Shown here in pieces: positions 1-8,160 of a stretch of DNA of 28,873 nt (positions are counted from its first letter, which is position 1; every line of letters starts with the position of its first letter). The DNA is taken from the NCBI GenBank assembly GCA_029861655.1, contig JAOTZA010000004.1, positions 1-28,873 on the forward strand, in the 5' to 3' direction. A model generated the notes under the pieces. It saw nothing but the letters and a program-made list of their open reading frames with translations, was not told where the DNA came from and ran no database searches. Origin of the DNA: Acidobacteriota bacterium. Its GTDB lineage: Bacteria > Acidobacteriota > Thermoanaerobaculia > Multivoradales > JAHEKO01. Position numbers and translations under genes: made by a program.

Positions 1-421
1 TTGGATACGACGCCCCTCATCCGAGCGCCGGAGGGACTTAAACCCTCCTGATCAACGCGCTGCCTGGCGCGCACTATGCCCTCTGCTGACTTCTGCGAGG
101 CGCTCGGATCACCTCACGGCGATCCCAGTCTCTCGACGGAGACACCTCCCAGATCTCCCGAGGTAAGTCCAACGACCTTCACCGCACACCCGCCGGATTT
201 ACAGCCCAGGCGCTTGATGGGTGTGGACTTCGTGACCTTTTGCTCACTCGTCCCACCAGGACTGCCTCGTATCCGATTCCTGTTCGTCGGGTCGCGGCTT
301 TGCTCCACACTGCCTTCAGACAGAACCTCACGATCTTGCCCTTGTGTCTCGCTAGCACTTCACCCCCATCAGGTTGTGCAGGGGACTTACACCCCCAAGT
401 CGTTGAACATGCTCGGCACAC
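1..421 (-). mobile_element. Group II intron, class C, 5' part (domains I to IV), cut by the window edge
   Basis: Read on the minus strand, the element begins GTGTGCC at 421, the consensus start of group II introns. It then runs through hallmarks of class C intron RNA: a hairpin written GGGGGTGTAAGTCCCC (about 401-380), an internal ACACAAGGGCAAGATCG stretch, TGAAGGCAGTG, CGACGAACAGGAATCGGATA and CGAGGCAG, a TTACCTCGGGAGATCTGG block, and CAGAAGTCAGCAGAGG. The order and spacing resemble the Oceanobacillus iheyensis class C intron as I remember it. A 7-bp stem (GAGCGCC with GGCGCTC) encloses the later part. The intron-encoded reverse transcriptase would lie mainly beyond position 1; an ATG at 20 could open it, but that is unproven. 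A candidate EBS1 (AAAAGG, 241-236) can pair with the exon end CTTTTT. Domains V and VI are outside the window. Confidence 0.85.
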
Positions 422-448
422 AAAAAGAGCCCTCCCGAAGGAGGGCTC
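422..448 (-). terminator. Rho-independent terminator of the TonB-dependent receptor gene, and intron target
   Basis: On the minus strand a perfect 9-bp stem (GAGCCCTCC / GGAGGGCTC) with a TTCG tetraloop is followed by five T residues. It lies 45 bases after the receptor stop codon. The T-run ends at 422 and the group II intron begins at 421. Class C introns are known to enter downstream of terminator hairpins, so this hairpin is both the gene's terminator and the intron's insertion site. Confidence 0.9.
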
Positions 449-493
449 GAACCAGCCTCTTTTCGAAGCCGGAAGCTTGATCGTCTACGACCG

Positions 494-3400
494 CTAGAAA
501 CGCAGACGCGCGCCGACAAAGTACCGCCGCGGCGCCACGAAGTCGATGCCTTCGAGGAACTCGAAGCCGTCTCCACCAGGCACCAGATCCTGTACTCGAA
601 TCTCCGACTGGTCGTCGAGGACGTTGAAGATGTCGAGGAAGAGATCCACCTCGATCCGATCGTTCGGTGCCCACACATAGGAACCGCGGGCGTCGAGGAC
701 GCCGTAGGAGCGACCGCTGATGAACCCGATGGCATCGTCGGCAATCCAGGTCGAGCCAAAGAGACCGCCCGTGCCCGGAAGACCGTTCGACGCAAACGGC
801 GTGGTGGTGAAGTCGGGGATGCCGCGGCCAAAGGCCCGCCTCGAGTTGCGGTTGAGGCTGATCCCGGAATTCCACCGGTAGCTACCGCCAACCTGGAAGC
901 CGTTGTCCCAGTTGTAGGAACCGTGGACCTTGAAAAGGTCCTTGACCAGACCCGGCTGGGTGCCGGTGCGGTTCGGCGCTCGCGGATCGAGCGGGAACAC
1001 GTCGCCGGCGCCGTCGAAGTTGGCGTCCGAGTTGGTGTTGCCGTCGCCCGTGGCGTGGTTGTACGACGCCAGCAGCTGCCAGTTGTCGCTATAGCGCTTG
1101 CGGAAGACCAGCTCGAGTCCCTGCCAGTCGCGGAAAGCCTCTGACGGAAGCGACCCGATCATGAAGTTGAGCCGCACCTGGTCGATCGCCGCGAGGTCCG
1201 GAAAGCCGAAGAACTGCGGTCCCAGAAACAGAGTGTCCGCCGCGTTTGGATCCCCGAAACCCTCGTCGATGTACTGGTCGATGTCGTAGTAGATCCGGCC
1301 GTAGTCCTCACCGATGTTGGTGGTCTCACGGTCGATCAGGTTGATCTCGAACATCATGTTGCGACCCAGATCCTGCTTGTACTGAATCTGGATCTCCTCG
1401 GTCACCGGAGTCTCGATCCGGGGCGCGAAGAAGGCGTCCTGCACCTCGGTACCGCCGCGAAAGCGGAAGTTGACCCACTCACCGAGCGCGTCGACATAGA
1501 CTTGCTCTTCGATCACACGACCGGTCAACGAACCGGCGAAATCGATGGCGTTGTCGCGGAAGGCGTCGTAGTACTCGCCATAGAAGAACCCGACGCTCGA
1601 GCGGCCGTCGCCCTTCAGGTCGTAGGCAACGCTGACCCGCGGCGCGACCTCGGTGTCCCAGGTGCCGACATCGTCACCGCCATCGGTGAGAAACGTCGTA
1701 TCCTCGGCACGAAGACCCGCGTTGACGCTCCACTTGTTCCACTGCCAGCCATCCTGGATGTAGTAGTGGGTGGACTCCGAACCCTTGCTCGAGGGCCCGG
1801 CGATCGTCTCGAGATCGCGGGTGTAGTTGACCAGACCGTTGGGGTTTCCGGCGGTCGACGAAAAGGTCATGTTGTTGAAGATCTCGGCATTGTCGAGAAC
1901 CCCGTTGCCGTTGGCGTCCCACAGACCCAGCAGGGTCGCGGTCTGGGCGGCGGTCAGGTTTTCGCGGAATCCGAGCGTCTCGTCGGTCGAGGCGCCGAAG
2001 TCGATCGTCGACCAACCATCACTTGTGCAGAAGTCGTCGTTGGCCACGATGGCGCACAGCGAGACCGGGCCGGCAGCGCCTCGGGTATTGAGCGAAATAA
2101 ACGTAGCCGCCGGGCTGCCGACGGTGGAATTGTTCTCGAACAGCGTGCTCGTGGCATCCACGACCCCGAACTTCAAGGCGTGATCGCCCCCGCCGGTATC
2201 GAAAAGGTACTCGAGTGAGCCGCGCGTGGAATCGGTGGCCCGGTTGGTAAAGCTGTCGGTACCGTCGCCGCCCAGCAGCTCCTCGGCCGAGGTGAACGTC
2301 TCGCCCGGGGCGAACGAAACTTCATTGCGGTTGCCGCGGTTGATCGGCAGCTCGTTGCGGTCGGCCTCGTGGTCGGTCGCTCCGAGCTCCAGTGACGCCG
2401 AACCCCAGACACGATTGTAGGAAACTCCCCAGCGCTCTCCGCCACGCTCCAAGGTCACATCGGCATCGTTTGGCACGGCGCGGTCGAATTCACCGCCTTG
2501 ATCCCGGGGGTCGGTCAGATAGGTGCCGGAAAAGACATCGCTATCGGTGATCGCCCAGGTCACCTTGCCAAAAAGCTGTTCGGCGGTGAGCTTGGGTGTT
2601 CTCAGAAACGTCCCCGTCTCGTCGACCACGTCGCGCTCGGTCTCGGGCTCTCGATAGCTGGCGAAGAACCAGGCGTTGTCGCGCCAGATCGGGCCGCCCA
2701 GAGTGACTGCGGCATCAGTGATCTCGAACGACTCATCGGCGAAGTGCTTGTTGTCTTCGACAAAGCTGTCGTTCTGTAGGTAGTAGTTGACCGAACCCGA
2801 GAAGTCGTTACCACCGCTCTTGGTGACAACATTCGAAACCAGACCCGGAGCCCCGACAAACTCGGCCGGGATCGCACCGGTCAAAACGCTTTGCTCCTGG
2901 ATGACCTCGGTATTGAGATCGGCACCGTTGCCGCCGGTGTCCCGGTCGGTGACGTTGATGCCGTCGAAGTAGTAGTTGTTGTCGGTCGAAAAGGTGACAC
3001 CGCCACCAAAGCGGTGCTGTGCGTCCTTGTAGTTCACACCCGAACGCGACGCCGGGTTGTTCTGCCCGTCGGTGCCGATGGTGTCCTGGACACCCGGGAC
3101 GAGCTGCAGATAGCCCTGATACGACCGCGCGGTCGGCAGCGACTCGGTCAGCTGCAGGGTGATGTCCTGACCCGCCTGGGTCTTGGTCACATCGACCAGC
3201 GGCGACTCCGCGGTGACGACCAGCTCTTCGGTGACACTCGCCAGGCTCAGCGTGACGCTGATCGGTGTATCCACACCGGCGCTGACCCTGACACGTTCAA
3301 TTCGGGCGCCGTTGAACCCGTCGAGGGTGACACTGACGACATAGTTGGTCGCCGGGTTCATCGAAACCAGTACGGCCTCGCCCGCTGCTCCGGTGACACC

Positions 3401-3571
3401 GGATCTGCTCGTGAGACTCTGATCGGACGACGCCTCGACCACAGCTCCCGGTAAACGGGCTCCATCCTCGTCGGTCACAATGACCGTTATGGTGCCGCGT
3501 TGGGCCTGGCCGTACGCGATGCCCGATACGAGCACCAGACCAACCACTGCTAACACAAACGCTTTTCGCAT
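494..3571 (-). CDS. TonB-dependent outer-membrane receptor with carboxypeptidase-regulatory-like domain
   Basis: This 1025-residue protein is predicted to be an outer-membrane beta-barrel importer powered by TonB. The start at 3571 is chosen because AAGGAGG lies six bases upstream and a clean signal peptide follows (MRKAFVLAVVGLVLVSGIAYG); an upstream in-frame start would lack one. After the signal comes a carboxypeptidase-regulatory-like beta-sandwich (about 25-110, GTITVIVTDEDGARLPGA), then a plug (about 115-260, beginning EELVVTAESPLVDVT), then a long barrel ending in aromatic VGARLRF, as expected for BAM-assembled proteins. This architecture (the Acidobacteriota 'Oar-like' receptor group) is usually tied to uptake of peptides, glycans or metal complexes; the substrate cannot be told here. 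Residues 552-563 form a canonical EF-hand-type loop. The gene is monocistronic in appearance, with its own terminator at 422-448. Confidence 0.92.
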   Translation of the reverse strand: MRKAFVLAVVGLVLVSGIAYGQAQRGTITVIVTDEDGARLPGAVVEASSDQSLTSRSGVTGAAGEAVLVSMNPATNYVVSVTLDGFNGARIERVRVSAGVDTPISVTLSLASVTEELVVTAESPLVDVTKTQAGQDITLQLTESLPTARSYQGYLQLVPGVQDTIGTDGQNNPASRSGVNYKDAQHRFGGGVTFSTDNNYYFDGINVTDRDTGGNGADLNTEVIQEQSVLTGAIPAEFVGAPGLVSNVVTKSGGNDFSGSVNYYLQNDSFVEDNKHFADESFEITDAAVTLGGPIWRDNAWFFASYREPETERDVVDETGTFLRTPKLTAEQLFGKVTWAITDSDVFSGTYLTDPRDQGGEFDRAVPNDADVTLERGGERWGVSYNRVWGSASLELGATDHEADRNELPINRGNRNEVSFAPGETFTSAEELLGGDGTDSFTNRATDSTRGSLEYLFDTGGGDHALKFGVVDATSTLFENNSTVGSPAATFISLNTRGAAGPVSLCAIVANDDFCTSDGWSTIDFGASTDETLGFRENLTAAQTATLLGLWDANGNGVLDNAEIFNNMTFSSTAGNPNGLVNYTRDLETIAGPSSKGSESTHYYIQDGWQWNKWSVNAGLRAEDTTFLTDGGDDVGTWDTEVAPRVSVAYDLKGDGRSSVGFFYGEYYDAFRDNAIDFAGSLTGRVIEEQVYVDALGEWVNFRFRGGTEVQDAFFAPRIETPVTEEIQIQYKQDLGRNMMFEINLIDRETTNIGEDYGRIYYDIDQYIDEGFGDPNAADTLFLGPQFFGFPDLAAIDQVRLNFMIGSLPSEAFRDWQGLELVFRKRYSDNWQLLASYNHATGDGNTNSDANFDGAGDVFPLDPRAPNRTGTQPGLVKDLFKVHGSYNWDNGFQVGGSYRWNSGISLNRNSRRAFGRGIPDFTTTPFASNGLPGTGGLFGSTWIADDAIGFISGRSYGVLDARGSYVWAPNDRIEVDLFLDIFNVLDDQSEIRVQDLVPGGDGFEFLEGIDFVAPRRYFVGARLRF

Positions 3572-3576
3572 GTTTG

Positions 3577-3613
3577 CCTCCTTCTCCAATTGTTTCTGGA
3601 GTTTCAAGACTCC
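3577..3613 (-). promoter_or_regulatory. 5' UTR of the receptor gene: two mutually exclusive hairpins next to the Shine-Dalgarno
   Basis: On the minus strand GGAGT (3613-3609) can pair with ACTCC (3602-3598). The overlapping CTCCA (3601-3597) can instead pair with TGGAG (3588-3584), which directly abuts the AAGGAGG ribosome-binding site (3583-3577). Only one of the two stems can form at a time. The stems are short (5 bp), so a regulatory role is inference. Confidence 0.4.
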
Positions 3614-3777
3614 TACGCTGCTGCAACGCAAGGCCTGTGCCCGCTTGCGGCCGCAACAAAGAGTCCAAAAATCCCTGTCTAGGCCGCTGATCTTACAGGT
3701 TTTTCCGGGTTTTGGGGGTTTCTCGAGCCGTAATAAACCAAATCGTTGAACTAGGCGCCCTCAACCATTTGGAGCCG

Positions 3778-5157
3778 CTAGTTGCCCAACCGACCCAGGG
3801 CTTCGAGCCTGGAAGCAACGATCTCGTTGGGTCCAAGCTCCAGGGCCTGCCGGTAGTAACCGACCGCTTCGTCGACCCGGCCGCTGCCTTCGAGGACCAA
3901 ACCGATATAGAAAAGCGCCTGAGCGTTGCCGGGGTCCGCCGCCAAAGCGGCCCGGAAGTGCGAGAGAGCATCCTCGGTTTGCCCACCCTGGGCCAGGACG
4001 CTGCCCCAATCGTTGTGCGCCCATGCGGGCGCTTCGAACCCGCGCTGGCTAGCTTGATCAAAAGCGGCAAGCGCGCCGCTCGTGTCCCCGGCTGCGAGCC
4101 GTGCCTTGGCCAGCAGCCAGGCAGGTTCCGGATTCTCCGGCTCGAGCTCGGTCGACTGTTCGAGATGCGACACCGCAGCGTCTGCGTTGCCGAGCTCGAG
4201 CTCGAGGGATGCCAAGCGGATGCGGGTTTCCGGATTCTCGCCATCCAACGTCACCGAACGCTCGAAGTGATGCCGCGCCAATTCCAGGTTGCCGAGGTTC
4301 CCGTGAGCGACCGCTATCTGCAGATGAACCTCGGCGTCCTCGGGCAGTAGCTCGATGACCTGATGAAGACCCAGCACCGCCTGCTCGTAATTGCCGGCAT
4401 CGAGAAAGCTCTTCGCACGCTCCCAGACTTGGACCGCGCTCACCCCCTCTGCGACGACCTCGCTCATGAGCGGATCCTCGAAGAGGTTGTATGCGGCTGG
4501 ATCACGCGCCAGCTCGGCGATACGCCTCGCTTCTTCTCGCCTATCCTGCCGCATCAAGACCTGCCCCAAAGTCGCGAGCGCCTGGCCGTGGCGCGGAGAC
4601 GCCTGGAGCACGCTTTCGAGCAAGATCTCGGCCTCTTCGAACGCTCCCTGGGCCAGCCGGATCTGCGCCAGCGCCACCCGTGCCGGCTCGAGCTTGGGCG
4701 CGAGCTCGAGGGCACGCTCGAACTCGAGCCCCGCCTCCTGGTTCCGATTGTTCGCGACCAGGACGTTGCCGAGACGCATGTGCGCGGGGCCGTAGTCGGG
4801 CTCGAGCAACAGAGCACGGCGAAAAGCTCGTTCGGCGGCTTCGACATCGGTGCCTGTGATGCTCAGAACGTCTCCGAGAAAATAGGGCCAACGAACGTTG
4901 TCGGAATCCAGAAACTCAGCCTGCCGATAGCAGATCTCGGCTTCTTCCCACATCTCGTGGGCATGGGCGACCATGCCATACCGGCCCCACGCGGAAGCGG
5001 AGTCTCGTGCCGTCACCACGGCGTCTCTGGTTTCCCGAAGCCGCTTCGCCACCTGCGGCTCCATCTCGTCCATATCGGGCTGCGGGATCTCGACCGCAGC
5101 CGGCGGCGGGGCACAGGCCAGCATACAGACCAAAGCGAACAGAGCCGCGACCTTCAC
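3778..5157 (-). CDS. TPR-repeat lipoprotein
   Basis: A 459-residue protein made almost entirely of tetratricopeptide repeats, giving a solenoid that binds partner proteins. The N-terminus has a short hydrophobic signal with a lipobox-like MLAC, so Cys15 is the probable lipidation site and the protein should sit on a membrane facing the periplasm. About nine TPR units follow from residue 55 to the end; typical pieces are AERAFRRALLLEPDYGPAH and EAVGYYRQALELGPNE. A less regular stretch (about 215-245) separates two TPR blocks. The GTG start overlaps the stop of the upstream CRTAC1-like gene (GTGA), with GGGGAGAGGG just ahead, so translation is probably coupled. It is the last gene of a three-gene exported-protein operon. 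Its binding partner is unknown; the neighbouring FG-GAP protein and receptor are candidates by position. Confidence 0.88.
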   Translation of the reverse strand: MKVAALFALVCMLACAPPPAAVEIPQPDMDEMEPQVAKRLRETRDAVVTARDSASAWGRYGMVAHAHEMWEEAEICYRQAEFLDSDNVRWPYFLGDVLSITGTDVEAAERAFRRALLLEPDYGPAHMRLGNVLVANNRNQEAGLEFERALELAPKLEPARVALAQIRLAQGAFEEAEILLESVLQASPRHGQALATLGQVLMRQDRREEARRIAELARDPAAYNLFEDPLMSEVVAEGVSAVQVWERAKSFLDAGNYEQAVLGLHQVIELLPEDAEVHLQIAVAHGNLGNLELARHHFERSVTLDGENPETRIRLASLELELGNADAAVSHLEQSTELEPENPEPAWLLAKARLAAGDTSGALAAFDQASQRGFEAPAWAHNDWGSVLAQGGQTEDALSHFRAALAADPGNAQALFYIGLVLEGSGRVDEAVGYYRQALELGPNEIVASRLEALGRLGN

Positions 5158-6896
5158 GAGCCCTCTCCCCGCCGCACGATCACCGCCTGATCGACATCGA
5201 TCCCCACAAACGTCTCCTCCAGACCGTCGGGCCAGCGGACCAAGACAGACACCTCCGAACCCTGCGCGCCGAGACCAAAATGGGCCCGCGGATCATTCGA
5301 GGAGAGATAGCTCATCGCGCTCTGAATCGTCCGCGTCTGGCGTCCCGCACCTGAAAAGACCGTCACCCGCGCGCCGAGCGCTCGCCGGTCGAGCCGGGGA
5401 TCGATAGCGTCGATCGACAACCAGTGACCCGGCGGCGGGGTAGCGCGGTAGACCCGAGCCGGGCTCTCAATCGCGTTGACGACCAGATCGAGATCTCCAT
5501 CGGCGTCGAGGTCACCGACTGCCAACCCGCGTCCGACATCGATCCGGTCCGTAAACGACCGAGCCTCCTCCCGCAGCAACCGAAACGTCCCGCCTTCGTT
5601 GCGGTAGACGAGATTTGGTTCGGCATAGAGGTTCCACGGCTCGGGCAAAGCCTCCGTGAGCGGCTCACCCCTCAGCACACGACCGTTGGTGATCACCAGG
5701 TCGAGATCACCATCGAGGTCCAGGTCGAGGGGTGCGGTGCCAAAACCGGTGTAGGGCGTGCTCGCCGCCGCCAGGCCTACCCGCGCGGTGTTGTCTTCGA
5801 ACCCGACACCCGGCCCCAGGTTGCGGTAGAACGTGTTGGTCTCGTCCCGCAGGTGGGTCAGGAAAAGATCGAAATCGGCATCATTGTCGAAATCCGCCGC
5901 GACCACGCCCATCCCGGCTTCATGGACCCCTGCCGCGTTGACGCTGGCGCCCATGATCAAAGCGTCGTCGACAAAGGTGCCGTTTCGCTGGTTCATCCAC
6001 AGCTGGTTGGGATCACCGTCGTTGGCGACGTAGATGTCCACCCAACCATCGTCGTCGATGTCTTCGCAAACGACTCCCAGCCCGGCCCCGGTGACCACTT
6101 CGATCCCGGCTTCGGAGCTGACGTCGCGAAACGTGCCGTCGCCCTGGTTGCCGAGCAAGACATCGGTTCGATCCTCGAAGCTGTCGGGACCGCAGTATTC
6201 ACGCCGACCCGCACTGTCGGTGCATCCGATCTCGCGGTCCCAGACCACATAGCGAACGACATAGAGATCCAGGTCGCCGTCGCGATCGACATCGCAGAAG
6301 GCCGCCGAGCTCGACCAGTCTTCTTCCGAATCGTCTTGGTACCCGTCTACCCCGGCGGAGTGGGTGACGTCTTCGTAGATGCCGCCTCCCAGACCACGGT
6401 ACAGTCGATCGGGGCCGACATTCGCCACAAAGACGTCCTCGTGACCGTCGTTGTCGAAATCTCCCACCGCGACTCCGGTTCCGTAACCACCGTCCCCGAG
6501 TCCGGAACTCTCGGTGGCATCGATGTATCGGCCGTCCTCGCCACGAAGCAAGAGACGGTTGACGATCGGCTCCGTCGACGCTTCCGATGCCTCCCGATTG
6601 CGTCTCAGCTCGTGCGATCCCGACACGAGATAGATGTCCAGGTCACCATCTTCGTCCGCGTCGAACAACGCCACGCCACCGCCCATCATCTCGGGGAAGA
6701 GAAGATCCCCGCCGCCACCTGTCCGATGGACGAACTCGACCCCCAGCTCGTCCGCCACTTCCACCAACCAGACAGCGCTCGGCGGAGCCTCCCGTTCCTC
6801 GACCTCGCTCGCCGGCTCCGAGCCACATGCCGTAAAAAGTACAAAGACCAGCAGCAGCGACAGTCTCACTCTCACCCCCACGACTTCACGACTCAA
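5154..6896 (-). CDS. CRTAC1-like FG-GAP/ASPIC-UnbV lipoprotein
   Basis: A 580-residue exported beta-propeller-like protein. The signal ends in LFTAC, making Cys24 the likely lipidated residue. Seven calcium-binding D-x-D-x-D-G-x-x-D loops occur at about 79, 146, 202, 279, 335, 391 and 462 (for example DADEDGDLD, DFDNDGHED, DLDLDGDLD). The fifth has Ala in place of Gly. A YCGPDSF motif near 234 is typical of CRTAC1 relatives, and the C-terminal 100 residues form an ASPIC/UnbV domain (NDPRAHFGLG, VRWPDG). The family is linked to extracellular adhesion and calcium-dependent binding; no enzymatic role is shown. The annotated start is a TTG overlapping the previous stop (TTGA); GTG codons 5, 7 and 9 residues downstream are alternative starts that keep the signal peptide. 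The gene is coupled to the genes on both sides. Confidence 0.93.
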   Translation of the reverse strand: MSREVVGVRVRLSLLLVFVLFTACGSEPASEVEEREAPPSAVWLVEVADELGVEFVHRTGGGGDLLFPEMMGGGVALFDADEDGDLDIYLVSGSHELRRNREASEASTEPIVNRLLLRGEDGRYIDATESSGLGDGGYGTGVAVGDFDNDGHEDVFVANVGPDRLYRGLGGGIYEDVTHSAGVDGYQDDSEEDWSSSAAFCDVDRDGDLDLYVVRYVVWDREIGCTDSAGRREYCGPDSFEDRTDVLLGNQGDGTFRDVSSEAGIEVVTGAGLGVVCEDIDDDGWVDIYVANDGDPNQLWMNQRNGTFVDDALIMGASVNAAGVHEAGMGVVAADFDNDADFDLFLTHLRDETNTFYRNLGPGVGFEDNTARVGLAAASTPYTGFGTAPLDLDLDGDLDLVITNGRVLRGEPLTEALPEPWNLYAEPNLVYRNEGGTFRLLREEARSFTDRIDVGRGLAVGDLDADGDLDLVVNAIESPARVYRATPPPGHWLSIDAIDPRLDRRALGARVTVFSGAGRQTRTIQSAMSYLSSNDPRAHFGLGAQGSEVSVLVRWPDGLEETFVGIDVDQAVIVRRGEGS

Positions 6897-8020
6897 TCGA
6901 CTCCGGCGATACCGGCTCGGATCTTCTCGGCAAGCCGCGTCACGTTCTCGCTTTCTTCTCCCGGCAACGCAAGTTCGATCGCCTTATTGATCTGCCGATT
7001 CGCTTTCTTTGGTCTTCCCACCCGCACGAAGGCCTGAGCCAGTTCCAACCTGAAGAAAGCATCCTCGGGGAGCCGGGCAATCGCGCGCTGGAGATGGAGG
7101 ATCGTCTCCTTGGTGGATCCCTTTGCCGCCGACTCGAGGCTCAACCGAAAATGGTAAAACGGATTTCGCCTCTGGTGGCGCCGCGCCATCTTCATATAAG
7201 GCCGCGCCTTGCCTTCACTCCCCTGCGATTGGTACAGATTCGCCAGATTCGCCGCCGCCGACATCTCGTTCGAGTCGATACGCAAGGCTTCTAGATAGCA
7301 CCGCTCGGCCTCTTCGTAGTTGCCCTTGGATTTGTGGGCAACCCCGCGGTTCACCCAGGCTGGAGCGAACCTCCCGTCCGCTTCCAGCGACTTCGACAAC
7401 ATCTCGAGGGCAGGCTCGAACTCTTCGCGTGCCAGCGCTTCGGCGCCCAGGTTGTTGTAGTAATGCGCCAGGACGCGTTCTTCGCTGATCCGTCGCACGA
7501 ACCTGTATCGCTTCTCGACGCCGGGGAGGAAATCCACTTGGAGGACGCCGCTCGGCGTTTCTATCTCGGCAAACATGTGCCGGTTATTGACTGCCACGTC
7601 GCCCCGACGATCCCAGCTCAGAATCTCCATGACTTCCTGGAAATGAGCCTCGACACCCACGTGGCGGGCCATAGCGACAAATAGCACCGTGAAGGAAAGA
7701 CAGTTGCCGCTGCGTGACTCGAAGGTCTCGACCGCAGTCTTGGTCTCGCTGTTGCCATATGCAATGTCGAGCCCGTCCCTGCCAAAGAGCAGATCCATCA
7801 GCTCCCTGACAACCGCGCTTTGCGGCAGGTTGCGATGCACTCGTTGTTCGACCAGGCGCTCTATCTCGGGGCTCAGGGCCATGATGTCGAGACCTTCGAC
7901 CGGCTCACCACCTTGCGCCCAGGCGCCGGATGCTGCGGACAAGAGCATCATAGCGACGCCTCCAAAGAGGCAGAGCCTCCGAATTGGCGACGGATGGGCA
8001 AAAACGGAATTTCGTCTCAT
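6893..8020 (-). CDS. Exported transglutaminase-like/TPR protein
   Basis: This protein (375 residues from the ATG at 8020) starts with a signal peptide ending near GAWAQ. It is followed by a transglutaminase-like cysteine-protease fold (about 70-180): the nucleophile lies in SRSGNCLSFTVLFVAMAR, the histidine in NNRHMFAEI and the acid in LQVDFLPG. TPR repeats fill the rest (about 190-350), including NLGAEALAREEFEPALEML and RFAPAWVNRGVAHKSKGN. Related transglutaminase-TPR proteins are hypothetical in most genomes; peptide or isopeptide cleavage is possible but unproven. An ATG 12 codons upstream (8056) is an alternative; neither start has a good Shine-Dalgarno, but 8020 gives the more normal signal peptide. 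It is the first gene of the operon and its stop overlaps the next start. A nested inverted repeat lies just upstream. Confidence 0.85.
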   Translation of the reverse strand: MRRNSVFAHPSPIRRLCLFGGVAMMLLSAASGAWAQGGEPVEGLDIMALSPEIERLVEQRVHRNLPQSAVVRELMDLLFGRDGLDIAYGNSETKTAVETFESRSGNCLSFTVLFVAMARHVGVEAHFQEVMEILSWDRRGDVAVNNRHMFAEIETPSGVLQVDFLPGVEKRYRFVRRISEERVLAHYYNNLGAEALAREEFEPALEMLSKSLEADGRFAPAWVNRGVAHKSKGNYEEAERCYLEALRIDSNEMSAAANLANLYQSQGSEGKARPYMKMARRHQRRNPFYHFRLSLESAAKGSTKETILHLQRAIARLPEDAFFRLELAQAFVRVGRPKKANRQINKAIELALPGEESENVTRLAEKIRAGIAGVD

Positions 8021-8077
8021 CGGCTCGTGTCTCAGGATACGTGGGCAACGGGCCATGGGTTCGATCAGGCATTCCCA

Positions 8078-8155
8078 GTGACAGGATACTCAATTCCCGC
8101 GCCACTCCCTGGTGGCGCGATCGGACAACGGCTCGATGATTCGGTATCCTGTCAC
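8078..8155. repeat. Nested inverted repeat between divergent genes
   Basis: A perfect 12-bp inverted repeat GTGACAGGATAC (8078-8089) / GTATCCTGTCAC (8144-8155) encloses a second perfect 8-bp hairpin CGCGCCAC (8098-8105) / GTGGCGCG (8112-8119). The whole unit is 78 bp. A third copy of the core CAGGATAC lies at 8033-8040. The right arm stops five bases before the FMN reductase start. TATCCT in each arm could act as a divergent -10 element (with cggaca 17 bases before the right one), so the repeat could be an operator/promoter pair. It could equally be a small palindromic mobile element (REP/REPIN- or MITE-like). No target duplication was seen. Confidence 0.7.
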
Positions 8156-8160
8156 CTTCG

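Noticed and set aside
24..115. tRNA-like fold on the minus strand (7-bp acceptor-like stem and a T-arm-like hairpin)
   Set aside because: No anticodon arm or standard T-loop fits, and the whole stretch reads as the later domains of a group II intron.
5424..7037. Long open reading frame (537 codons) antisense to the CRTAC1-like gene
   Set aside because: Its product is low-complexity in character with no motifs, while the opposite strand gives seven calcium loops and an ASPIC domain. Such antisense frames are common in GC-rich genes.
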